From positions 1,900-65,899 of the forward strand of contig NW_012236501.1 of the NCBI RefSeq assembly GCF_000787575.1: a stretch of DNA of 64,000 bases, in the 5' to 3' direction. Shown here one piece after another: positions 10,070 to 20,192 of the stretch (positions within the stretch are counted from its first letter, which is position 1; each line of letters starts with the position of its first letter). The notes beneath the pieces are model-generated. The model was not told the DNA's origin and searched no databases. It was given only the letters and a program-made list of their open reading frames with translations. This DNA comes from Acytostelium subglobosum LB1. Taxonomy: Eukaryota > Evosea > Eumycetozoa > Acytosteliales > Acytosteliaceae. Position numbers and translations under genes: made by a program.

Positions 10070-13050
10070 TTATTCGTCATTTGACTGAGGTGATGGTGTA
10101 TGTTGTATGTTCTTTGGATGTCTGTTACTGTTGCTGCCACTGCTGTTTGACCTGGCCTTCTTCTTGTTCTTTTTCAGGTCCTCACCAGTGGATAACTCGT
10201 GTTCAGAGTTGCCACTGGACTCGTTCTCGCTGCTCTCATAGTTAACAAAGCTGCTGCTACTGGTCTCTAGCCCCTGTTCAAACTCGCTTGTCTCGTCAGG
10301 TTGCCAATCGGAGCTCTGAGTTGCCAATGCTCTTGGTGGTGCTGCTGATTGAGTATGACGAGTGGCAGAGTCGGTGGATGTCGTTCGCTTGTGAGTCAAG
10401 TCTAGTGAGGATGCCGACTGTGGAATTGTCGATGACTTGATCTCAATGCCACCACCACCATTTGATGTGGTCGCTGCCAGGGGCGAGGGTGGCAATGGAA
10501 GTGATGAGAGATGCTCTGGCACTGGGACCAGTGGTATCACCTCATTTGACACTGGAGCAGAGTAGAGAACACGTTGGGCATACTCAGAGACATAGCTGTT
10601 GGCATCGAGGGATGCCTCGAAACGATTCTCGGCGAGTTTGTCCTGTATCTTCAAGAAGAGCTGAATGAGGTGGTTTCTCTTGTTCTGTGACAGGTTTCCA
10701 AATGCTTGATGTAGAGTAAAGTTCTGAATTAGCGTCGATGTGTAGGCATTGGCAAGGGTCTTGGCAAAGACCATGTGGTTCAGAGTGCGATTGATGTCAA
10801 ACAACAGTGGCTGGGCAATGGATGTCCAACCAGATAGTCCGAATTGGTTGTTATCCAGGTTCATATAGTTGAGCGTGGTGTTGTTTCTGAGCAACTCGCC
10901 AATGATTGGTGCCATGGCATCGGTGAGGCCATTCTCTGAGAGGTCAATCTCACGCAACGACTTGTTATTGATCAAGGGGTCAACAAGATGGAACAATGAC
11001 TTGCCCAATGGATAACGACCACCGCAGATGTTGAGCGTCCTGACCGTGGGGAAGTTGTTGACAAACTGTGCCAACAATTGGCAGAGCTGGTCACCCTCTG
11101 GTCCAATGACAAAGTAGTTGTTGCCAATGTTCAGCTCGTGCAGGTTGAATCGATCAATGTTCTTGATGGCATTGACCAACTCAATGATCGAGCGACAAGA
11201 GAGTTTGTTGCTGGAGATGTCCAGAGACTCTAGGTAGCGACAGCCACTGATTGATTTGGCAAGGATGGTAGCCTCGTTGGCACCGAGATTATTCTTTGAC
11301 AGGTTGATCGAGAAGTTGGCGATTTTCCTGTTGCGGTTGAATGCTACAAACATGTCCTCCAACGACTGTGCATTCAGTGAACATCCGCTCATGTTCAGAT
11401 CGGTGAGTGCAGCCACCGAGTCAAACACCTGGTCACCAAGAAGCTTGGAGGAGGTCCTATCGATTCGGTTGCCAGAGAGATCCAATCGTGGAACATCGAG
11501 CACACGTAAAGGTGGTCCCATGATGGTGAAGTTAAGTGCACAGTTGCTCAAGACCAAACACTGTAGGTTGTGATAGCCCTTGATCTTTGACATCCAACTG
11601 GCCATCATCTGGGAGCCAATGTCACCCATCTTGTTGTGCGATAGGTTGAGGTACTTTAGAGACAATGAGCTGCCAAAGTTCCTCTCAAACGATTCGAAAA
11701 GGATAGGAATTGTCCTGTTTTTGATTATCTAGCGTTAGATTCCAATAACATCAGTATTAATAATGAGTATTAAAACTTACTTTGGTTGCAGATCACATTT
11801 GGATAGGTCAAGACTAACCAATCCATGTTGGAGACTGGAGAAACAATTACAAAGAGTGGCCATCACAGGATAGGTAATGGTGTTCTTTGAAAAGTCAATG
11901 ATTTGCACCTTGTTGGTTGGATTCTTTGCCAAACCATTGGCAAGAGGTTGGAATGACTGCTCAATTCTAAGGTTCGAAAGATTGAGCTTGGTGATCGATT
12001 GGTTGGTCTCTAGACACATTCCAAGTGCAGAGATGACTGTGATTATCTTTTGGTTAGTATGATGATCAAGTGTTTCTCATGTTGCTATATATATCAGATG
12101 ATAACATACTGTTTGCGTGTGGCAAGCCTGATAGATCGATGGATTTGAAGTATGTGTTGTGTCGTAGCGAGGTGATCGCTGTGAACAAGTTGAAACTGAT
12201 CTCGGACGTGGGATCATTTCCAGGACAGTGAGTAAAGTCCAACACATCTGATTCATTCTGTGCCAACGCCTCGATGTACCTGACATAGTCCAATGTACTG
12301 TTGGTCTTGTAAAAGAATGAGTGTGCAATGTATGTGTCAATGTATCCATGAGCTGGTGACATTACTGTGTGTGTTTGAGGAGAGAGATAAATGAAAGTGT
12401 AAATGGTTGACAGTTGATATCAATGTATATGACGTTATACTTACCAAGTGGACCCTCGAATGGCAACAATTTATCCTCTGGATAGTTGAGCTTGAACATG
12501 TTGGACGAAGGGAATCCAACAGTGATCTGTCGATAGCTGGTTCTGATTGCTCTGATCAGTTGTTGTAGTTTGTCGAGTGGTGCCTTGATGCTCATGCCCA
12601 TTTGTTGCATCTGTTCGTTGACCTCGACCTGGTACTTGATGACGATGGTCTCATCATTATCGATATAGTTCAACTCTGTTATCGTATACAAATGAAAGTC
12701 CAACTCGATCTATAAGTGCGAGAATGGTCAGCATGTTGGACAACATTGTTTATATCCGAGATGACTTGATCACTTACAGATTTACCAAAAGCACCCTTCT
12801 TAAGTGAGAGCAATTTGTATTTGCCAACGACAATGAGTCTCTTGTTAAAGCCCGATGCAGCGGGCGTAGGTGTTTTGTTTGCTTCGACCCAAACATTGAA
12901 TGTGTTGGCTTCGCCAAACACACCACCGACATTCCCTAGACACTCGTCAATGAACTCTGTGTTATAGAATATAGGCGTCAGTCTTTGGTAGAGATCTTGG
13001 GTACAATAGAAACATCCTCACATACTTGGGTCGATTTCCTCTGTAGACAT
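10070..13050 (-). CDS. CARMIL-like PH/leucine-rich-repeat protein
   Basis: Six exons (13050-13026, 12956-12778, 12709-12445, 12364-12110, 12036-11781, 11714-10070) give 874 residues. Residues about 20-150 look like the divergent PH domain of CARMIL (RLIVVGKYKLLSLKKGAFG is its strand pair), followed by the linker block HGYIDTYIAHSFFY and LDFTH, then about fifteen ribonuclease-inhibitor-type LRRs (LKYLNLSHNKMGD, LESLDISSNKLS, LREIDLSENGL). CARMIL links capping protein, Arp2/3 and myosin I at the leading edge. The last 170 residues are disordered and Ser/Pro-rich; I do not find the LxHxTxxRPK capping-protein motif there, so the regulatory tail differs from classical CARMIL. An SDWQPDETSEFE acidic patch is present. 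Its stop is 62 bp from the phosphodiesterase stop. Confidence 0.78.
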
Positions 13051-13325
13051 ATCTGTTTTTAATGTTGATATGGCTGCTGATACTAATTATTATTATTATT
13101 ATTATTACTTGTGTTGTTGTTGATGCTCTTAAATGAAAAGATCGATCTGATCTGTTTCATGAATCAGTTCAAACACTTCGATTTTTTTTGATTTTTTTTG
13201 AAATATGAAAATCGGAATTTCGGAATTGAATAATCATCAAGATGAACAAAACGATGATTTTTTTTGATCATTAAACAAAGTCTTATTCTTTCAAACAAAC
13301 ATATAAGTATTTTAATATATATATA

Positions 13326-15616
13326 ATGGCAATAACAGAGAAAGGAAAAAAGATCAAAGAGATAATCAAGATAAGCATTGGTGACAAAGCAGCTGATATC
13401 GATGATACTATTGTCGACTATATATGTGGAGTGTTTGAAGACGAGGCTGTCACCAATGACCATGATGAGCTTATTGAGATATTGACTCCATTCCTGGAGG
13501 ATATAGCACCAGATGCCAATGTTCTCTGCAAGACATTGATCCATCAACTCACATCGGCAGGTGTTGTCAAGGTTGGTGGCAAGACATCGCTCACTCAGCT
13601 CACTCAGCCCGTATCCTTGTCAAGATTGGACGACCGTGTTGACGCCGCCGTCTCTTGGATGAAGCCGGAGGAGAGCATTTCGATTGTAAACCGTGACCAG
13701 CTAGAGGCCAACGAGCGTCGTTACAACGCACGTAAAGAGGCGCGTCTGGCCCGTGAAGAGCGCAAGAAGATGAGACAGAATGCCGCTTTGGCCGCTCTCC
13801 AACAGCTCAAGGATCAACAGACCCTTGTCATGTCAACTCTGCGTGGAAACAATCAGTCGCGCGATATTCACGTCGAGAACTTCTCCTTGAACTATGGCAA
13901 GATGGACTTGCTCATCAACTCTGATCTGCATCTCAACTTTGGCAGGAAGTATGGTCTGATAGGAAGAAACGGAACAGGAAAGACTACACTGCTCAGACAT
14001 ATTGCCTCACGAGAGCTCGACATCACCAACAACATGTCCATCTTGCACGTCGAGCAAGAGGTCAATGGCACAGATACCACCGTCCTCAACTGTGTGCTAG
14101 AGGCCGATATTGAGCGTGAACGTCTACTCAAGGAGGAGGCCCGTCTCAATGCTCTACCAGAGAGCGAAAGAAATACCCTCGCCACCAAGATAGCCGACAT
14201 CTACGAGAAGTTGAACTTGATCGATGCCCATACCGCCGAGTCACGTGCCGCTTCCATTCTCGCTGGACTTGGATTCACCGATGAGATGCAATGCACGCCC
14301 ACCAAGCAATTCTCTGGAGGTTGGAGAATGAGAATCTCCTTGGCTCGTGCACTCTTTATCCAACCGGATGTGCTGATGCTGGATGAGCCCACCAACCATT
14401 TGGATCTCTTTGCCTGTCTCTGGCTCGAGTCCTACCTCATCAGTTGGACCAGAACACTGGTGATTGTATCTCATCACCGTGAGTTCCTCAATTCTGTCTG
14501 CACGGACATCATCCATCTCAACAACAAGAAGCTCGACTACTACAAGGGCAACTACTCAGTCTTTGAGGGTACCCGTCACGACCGTCTTAAATCACAACAG
14601 CGCGCCTTTGATGCCCAGCAACAACAGCGTAAACACATTCAGGTCTTTATCGATCGTTTCAGATACAATGCCAAGCGTGCCAAGATGGCTCAAAGCAGNA
14701 ATCAAGCAATTGGAGCGTATGGACTTGATATCAGAGGTTCTCGATGACCCAACAGTCTGTCTCCAGTTCCTAGAGGTCGACCCCATCTCACCGCCAATTC
14801 TTCAATTCCAGGACGTCTCCTTTGGTTACGAACCCGATAAGATGCTCTTTAAGAACTTGAACCTTGGTATCGATATGGACAGTCGTGTAGCTCTCGTCGG
14901 TGCCAATGGTGTTGGAAAGGTATGAAAAAAGTTTGATAATGATTCATCGTCCCAGTGATACACTTACCAACTGACTTGCTCAAACATACATATCTCACTC
15001 ACAGACAACATTGCTCAAATTACTATGTGGTGAACTCACAGAGTCCAGTGGACTTGTCGTCCGCAATGGCAAGTTGAAGTTTGCACGATTCTCTCAACAC
15101 TTTGTCGACCAGTTGGACCTCTCCAAGTCTCCATTGGACAACTTCCTCACGCTCTACCCAGGCACCAGTCCACAGACTGCACGATCACATATTGGCAAGT
15201 TTGGTCTGAGCGGCGACTTGGCACTGCGAACTGTCAACACTTTGTCTGGAGGTCAAAAGTCCCGTGTCGTCCTTTCCCAAATCGCCTACACCAAGCCTCA
15301 CATCCTGTTGCTCGATGAGCCAAGCAATCATTTGGATATTGACACTGTCGATGCCCTCTGTCAAGCATTGAATGAGTTCCAAGGTGGAATACTCATGGTG
15401 AGTCACGATGAGCGTTTGATTTCGCTGGTATGTGATGAGATCTGGTACTTTGATGGTGAGGACAACGAAGCCAAGGAGGTCAAGGTATTCGATGGAGATT
15501 GGCAAGATTATAAGAAGCAAAGTAAGTATCTCTTCTTTCCCCTCTCTCTCTTTTACTGGATTATATATTTCTAACTCTTTTTGCATCAAACAAACAAACC
15601 AGTCTGGAACCTGTAG
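13326..15616 (+). CDS. ABC-F ATPase of the ABCF3/GCN20 group
   Basis: Three exons (13326-14919, 15005-15521, 15603-15616) give about 707 residues. There are two ABC domains and no membrane domain. Domain 1 has Walker A GRNGTGKT (residue about 213), signature FSGGWRMRISLARAL and Walker B LMLDEPTNHLD; domain 2 has GANGVGKTTLLKLL, LSGGQKSRVVLS and LLLDEPSNHLD. The roughly 170-residue leader (AVSWMKPEESISIVN, then a charged helix) is of the GCN20/ABCF3 kind, which works with GCN1 on stalled ribosomes. An N at 14699 sits inside the linker and adds one base: the frames before and after it both match the family (MAQS, then IKQLERMDLISEV), so this is an assembly error, not a mutation. The last exon codes only IWNL. 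Confidence 0.9.
14699..14699. other. single N acting as an extra base in the ABCF gene
   Basis: Removing this one ambiguous base restores a continuous reading frame across the inter-domain linker of the ABCF protein. No intron signals surround it. Confidence 0.85.
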
Positions 15617-15779
15617 ACCATCATCAGTTGCACGATAAATCGATCATTCGCTTGGTCCACCAATCTTGGAGATGATTGAGTGAATAGATCGTTGGTGACA
15701 TAATAAATCCAATGATTTCTTATTCGGCTTTATTATTACGATTGTCCAACAAAGTTACAAGTATTAGTCAACCAATTTA

Positions 15780-16960
15780 TTATAACTTATCTATATCCCA
15801 GTAAATGACACTATCCAAAGGGAATAAAGATTCACAGGTTGTCGATGATGATGGCACTGAATTGTTGTTGCTAGCACACAAACGAACCATCATTGACTTG
15901 TCAAGTTTGTGTGTTTGCTCACCTCCGAGAACACTGGTAATGAGCAATGGTGAGGGATACTGTACATACTTGATTGATTGATTGTTGAGCAAACATGTTT
16001 GGTATTGACGTATCGTCAATTTTATCAATGTCTTGATGCAGGTGTTCTGTTGAGTCTTGTTATGGATCGATCCTAAATCCTTCACTGCCATAGTATCACT
16101 GTTCTCACCATACAATGATGTAATGATATGACCAACAATTGTGTTCGTACTTGAATCCTTTGCCACCCATCCAATTGTACCCTTTGAATGTGGCTCAACA
16201 TTGTGGATGATCCATTCCTTCCAATACTGGATGGACCTAACGATGCTACCTTGCTGTTGGTCGATTGGTTTTTGTTCCACCAATATCTGGAAGTATGACT
16301 CCAGAGTAGTACTGTCGATAGTATCCATTCTTTCTAGTAAGAGACTGTGGCCATCACTCTCTGGTACTATTTTTTCGTTGACATCCTCAACAGTGATATC
16401 CCTGTGAACGTAGCTCCAGCCCTTTGAGTGATACATTGCCGAGTACTTATTGCTGAACAAGAAAGATAACATATATCCATTGTTGGTGAGATATTGATGA
16501 GCCATTTCCAATAACTTGGACGATAGACCTTGACCCCTATGCTCTGGCTTGGTGCTGACCTCTCCAATACCTGCAACTTTACATTTATCACCATTGATGA
16601 ACATCTCACGTGTAAAGAGTTTGACTGTGGACACGATCTTCTTTGTGGACAGGTCGGTAGCTATGAATATCACTTATCATGTGTATGTATTTATGAGTGT
16701 TAGCGTTGACTAGATATGTATGTCTCTCCTCCAACGAATGCATTGGTATACACCATCAGATTACCATTTTGTTGACGGCTAGGGTCATTCTCGTGATGCT
16801 GAACAAAGTATTCCTTTGGAGTTTGGGTGAACACCTCATCCAAGTGTTGATACCATTGTTCGATCAGATCCTTTTGTTGTTGTTGTGTATAGTTCAATGT
16901 AAGATATTCATACATATCTCTCTCATTATTAATTGTCAAACACTTCCAATACATGTTCAT
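15780..16960 (-). CDS. GNAT-family N-acetyltransferase
   Basis: Two exons (16960-16765 and 16672-15780) give 362 residues. The acetyl-CoA-binding signature EVSTKPEHRGQGLSSKLL (Q/RxxGxG/A type) and the following helix and strand (YLTNNGYMLSFLFSN) place it in the GNAT superfamily; the strand IVSTVKLFTREMFINGD before it is also typical. The C-terminal 180 residues have no motif I recognise and may form a second, degenerate fold as in Eis-like enzymes. The donor at 16764 and acceptor at 16673 were chosen because they join NDPSRQQN to VIFIATDLS without losing the conserved strand; the open frame alone runs on into a stop. Substrate unknown. The start-codon region is partly duplicated near 42.1 kb. 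Confidence 0.8.
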
Positions 16961-17014
16961 TGTCTTCACTTTGACAACAATTCAAAAAGAGAGAATCGAG
17001 GAAGTTGGGAACAG
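16931..17014. repeat. copy 1 of a duplicated 5'-region segment
   Basis: About 80 bp covering the start codon and upstream DNA of the acetyltransferase gene align with 42118-42199, upstream of the XPF gene, at roughly 80 percent identity by eye. Shared words include aattgtcaaacacttc, acatgttcattgtcttcac and ttgacaaca. Confidence 0.65.
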
Positions 17015-17158
17015 TGTCAAATAATACGGAGTTCAGATAAAGACTAAATTACCAAAAAAAGGAATCAGAAGGTGAACAAGATTCTCTTCACCTTGGTCAA
17101 GTTCATTACCATTCAAACAACAACTTCATACATATAATAATATATATTTATAATATAT

Positions 17159-17843
17159 ATGAGCAACATTATAAGAAACATGATCAAAGTAGGAGAACAA
17201 CTACCACTTAACATCACACTCTGGAAGACCTCCAAGCCATTGGATGATGGCACATGTCCAATCGCCCAGAAGGTTGTCTCAAAGGACCTCTTTGAGAACA
17301 AAAAGGTTGTCTTGTTTGCTGTGCCAGGTGCATGTACGTACCACATATTTATATATAATGGTTAACCACCAGATTACTAACTAACTAACTATCTAATCAA
17401 TAATATTACTTAGTCACTCCAGTAAAGTATCAAAGTGATCGACGAGAGGGATTCTTTTGATAAATAGATCACTTAACTAATACCTACAATCACTGTAGAC
17501 ATGCTCTGGAAAGCATTTGCCTGGCTTCCTAGCCAACTATGACCAAATCAAGTCCAAGGGCATTGACAATATCATCTGCATTGCCACCAATGACTCTTTC
17601 GTCATGACCTACTGGGGCAAGGACCAAAAGGTTGGCGACAAGATCCAGTTGGTCTCTGATGGAAACTCAGAGTTCACAAAGAAGATCGGTTTGGACTTTG
17701 ATGGCTCAGCACATGGAATGGGTGTCGGAAGATCTCTTCGTTATGCCATGATCGTAGACAATGCCGTTGTCAAGTATCTGGGCGTTGAGAAGCCTGGACA
17801 GCTTGAGGTGTCCACTGCTGAGGCCATCCTCGCCAACCTCTAG
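17159..17843 (+). CDS. prdx5: peroxiredoxin-5 type thiol peroxidase
   Basis: Three exons (17159-17333, 17414-17421, 17499-17843) give 175 residues. The middle exon is only 8 nt; with it the protein reads VPGAFTPTCSGKHLPGF, the Prx5 active site with the peroxidatic cysteine at residue 63. Without it the motif is lost. The rest matches family blocks: IATNDSFVMTYWG, GLDFDGSAHGMGVGRSLRYAM and VEKPGQLEVSTAE. Prx5 enzymes reduce hydrogen peroxide and alkyl hydroperoxides using thioredoxin. There is no clear mitochondrial leader; the C terminus ANL only weakly resembles a peroxisomal signal, so cytosol is my guess. AATAAATC lies about 100 bp behind the stop. Confidence 0.92.
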
Positions 17844-18107
17844 GGATACAGTCGTAACTTGGGCATCAGTCCTCCTCTCTCCTTCTTGCCCAATTAAAGT
17901 ATGTTGAACATTCACATTGTTGTCAAATACTTTTATAAGTAATAAATCAATCAATCAATCATTACACCAAGCAAGGTTCATTCATCCAAAGATGATTGGG
18001 GGAGAAGTGGGTGGATGTCAATCAATCAATCTCTAATCACCTGATGAGGTATAACTAACTGACTGTTGTTCAAAGGGCACCAATAAAAAACCACACCCGA
18101 TCATACA

Positions 18108-18110
<3 letters not shown>

Positions 18111-18140
<30 letters not shown>
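18111..18140. repeat. (AC)n microsatellite
   Basis: Fifteen uninterrupted AC units in intergenic DNA. Confidence 0.95.
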
Positions 18141-18143
<3 letters not shown>

Positions 18144-18401
18144 TACATACAACATTCACACACATTTGATGACACTGATCAGTGATTCAGTGGCAGTATG
18201 TCAACTGATAAACAACTTGTCACATGATTAACCGTCATTAAACATGTTTTGGACTCTCTTCATCTCCCAGCAGATGGATACCTAGCTGGTTGGATGATGA
18301 TGATGATGATGTTGTATAGAGGTGCCTCTACAGTTGTTGAGGACTCATCCTACTTGTTAAATGCCTCCCTTTGCCAAAGGAGCAGTAGCACTAGATCACT
18401 T

Positions 18402-18403
<2 letters not shown>

Positions 18404-18440
<37 letters not shown>
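18404..18440. repeat. (CAAT)n microsatellite
   Basis: Nine uninterrupted CAAT units in intergenic DNA about 120 bp before the RapGAP start. Confidence 0.95.
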
Positions 18441-18441
<1 letters not shown>

Positions 18442-18562
18442 GTCTCGATCAGCAGCTTATCCAAACAACAACTATTGCAGTCACTTGCAACAATAACTAA
18501 CATCAATAATTAGATAACAACAATCAGATCACTTCAACAACATCCATCACATAAATAATAAT

Positions 18563-20105
18563 ATGTTTCTTTATTGTGAAGGATACCGCGTGGAGGGTGC
18601 CACAGACAGCAACCCTCTCTGGCAATCCACCAGAATGCCATTCGAAGGACCAAGAGTATCCAACCAACCCTCGGTGTTTCGACAACATTTCTATGGCAAC
18701 GATTACAACACATTTGTCAGTTACTACTCACCTCTTGGTCCCGTGGCGATGACCATCAGATTGGATGGAGAGATCTACAAATGCCTTGTCTACACTGAGA
18801 AGGGCTATGAACTGGTGGAAATTCCAAAGTGGAGTGTCTACAGGAACTGCTGGCGATTCATCTTCAATCTTGACCCGACCTCCTACCATGTGATGTGTCA
18901 TATCAAGCCAGAGCTCAAGAACTTCAAGTTGCCCAAGTTAAAGTTACCAAACATTGAAGATGAACTTCTCAAGATCTATGAACCAGACGTATGTTAACTA
19001 TTCAACAATCTATATCCACGCTAACTTATCAACCTGCAATTGAACTATAGTTTTCCAAAGTAATGAAGGTTGGAATACTCTACTGCAAGGAAGGACAGAA
19101 TAATGAAGCCGACATGTTGTTCAATTGTAAGAATATGTCGACTAAATATACACAATGCTTCATAAATTAACAATCATCAAATCCAATCAAATTAGTGTCC
19201 CAAAATGCCAGTGCAGAGTACAATGAGTTCCTAAACTTACTAGGTGAGAAGATTCCATTGGTTGGTTTCTCTGGATACAATGGTGGTTTGGATACAGTTC
19301 GTAAGTAACATTTATAAACTTGGATAGTATAACCATACTAAAATTAGAAATATAAATTTAGATGGCAACTCTGGAAGTCATTCTGTGTACACCAAACACA
19401 ATGATGTTGAGATCATGTTCCACGTATCTACCATGCTACCCTTCTATCCAAACGATCCAAAGCAGATTGAGAGAAAGAAACATCTTGGTAATGATAGGAT
19501 GATGATCGTATTCAGTGACTCGGGCAAGTATGCCCCCAATTGTATGAAGTCAAAGCAGACCCGTATGTATCCATTAAATATATATAAATTAAAGCGATTC
19601 TTTGACAACACTAACAATTATCATCCTCACCATTTATAGAAACTGTGATCCTAGTCCAACCCTATAGAGGTGATCCAACTTCACCTACCTCTATTGCCAT
19701 GGGCAAAACTGTTTCGCCCACTTGCACTTCACCTGATGAGAGGATACCATTGACATCAGCAGCAGTCGATCAGAATGAGTATGCCAACAAACATCATGGC
19801 ACTACTCAGTACATGGTCTCTATTGCATCCAAAGAGGAGGTGCCACTCTTTGATCCTCCTTTANCCAAACCCTCCTATATTCAACAGGGATGCCAGGTTC
19901 AGACAGTTCCTCCTTGACAAACGTATGTGCTATTAGATTGTAATCAAATCACCAAACCATACTAACACCTTCTATTCAACTAAACACAGTGATCAATGGA
20001 GCAAGCTCCCTCCGTCAAGCGCCAGTGTTCCAAACCAAGACACAGAGAGAGAGGACATTTGTCTTTTTGAACTTTGTAAACAAGAACACAAAGAATCCAA
20101 CGTGA
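18563..20105 (+). CDS. RapGAP-domain GTPase-activating protein
   Basis: Six exons (18563-18988, 19051-19126, 19196-19300, 19362-19562, 19640-19922, 19990-20105) give about 401 residues. The Rap-GAP domain spans about residues 140-395: LLGEKIPLVGFSGYNGGLDT, VEIMFHVSTMLPF, then RKKHLGNDRMMIVF whose Asn (about 246) is the catalytic Asn thumb, and FRQFLLDKLINGASS near the end. It should switch off Rap1-type GTPases that control adhesion and myosin in amoebae. The N-terminal 140 residues (FEGPRVSNQPSVFRQHFYG) form the small dimerisation-like region seen in Rap1GAP. An N at 19864 adds one base; dropping it gives PPLPNPPIFNRDARFRQFL, the conserved end of the domain. Introns are 60-85 nt. Confidence 0.9.
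19864..19864. other. single N acting as an extra base in the RapGAP gene
   Basis: Without this base the frame runs through the conserved RDARFRQFLLDK block to the next splice donor; with it the frame ends early. This is the second of only two Ns in the window and it behaves exactly like the first. Confidence 0.85.
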
Positions 20106-20192
20106 TCAAATATATTCAACCAACAATTGTAGTAATAACATCCCTTTTATCTTTCATTAAATAAACTCTCTCTAATCGGTATGAATTCTTTA

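Larger units (their letters stand above)
17844..18562. other. intergenic region with simple repeats
   Basis: This 719-bp spacer between the peroxiredoxin stop and the RapGAP start contains an (AC)15 run at 18111-18140, a (CAAT)9 run at about 18404-18440, and a short ATG run near 18296. The 83-codon open frame at 18249 that spans the CAAT run is low-complexity at its end and has no family resemblance, so I do not call it a gene. The rest is A/T-rich promoter-like DNA. Confidence 0.5.
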
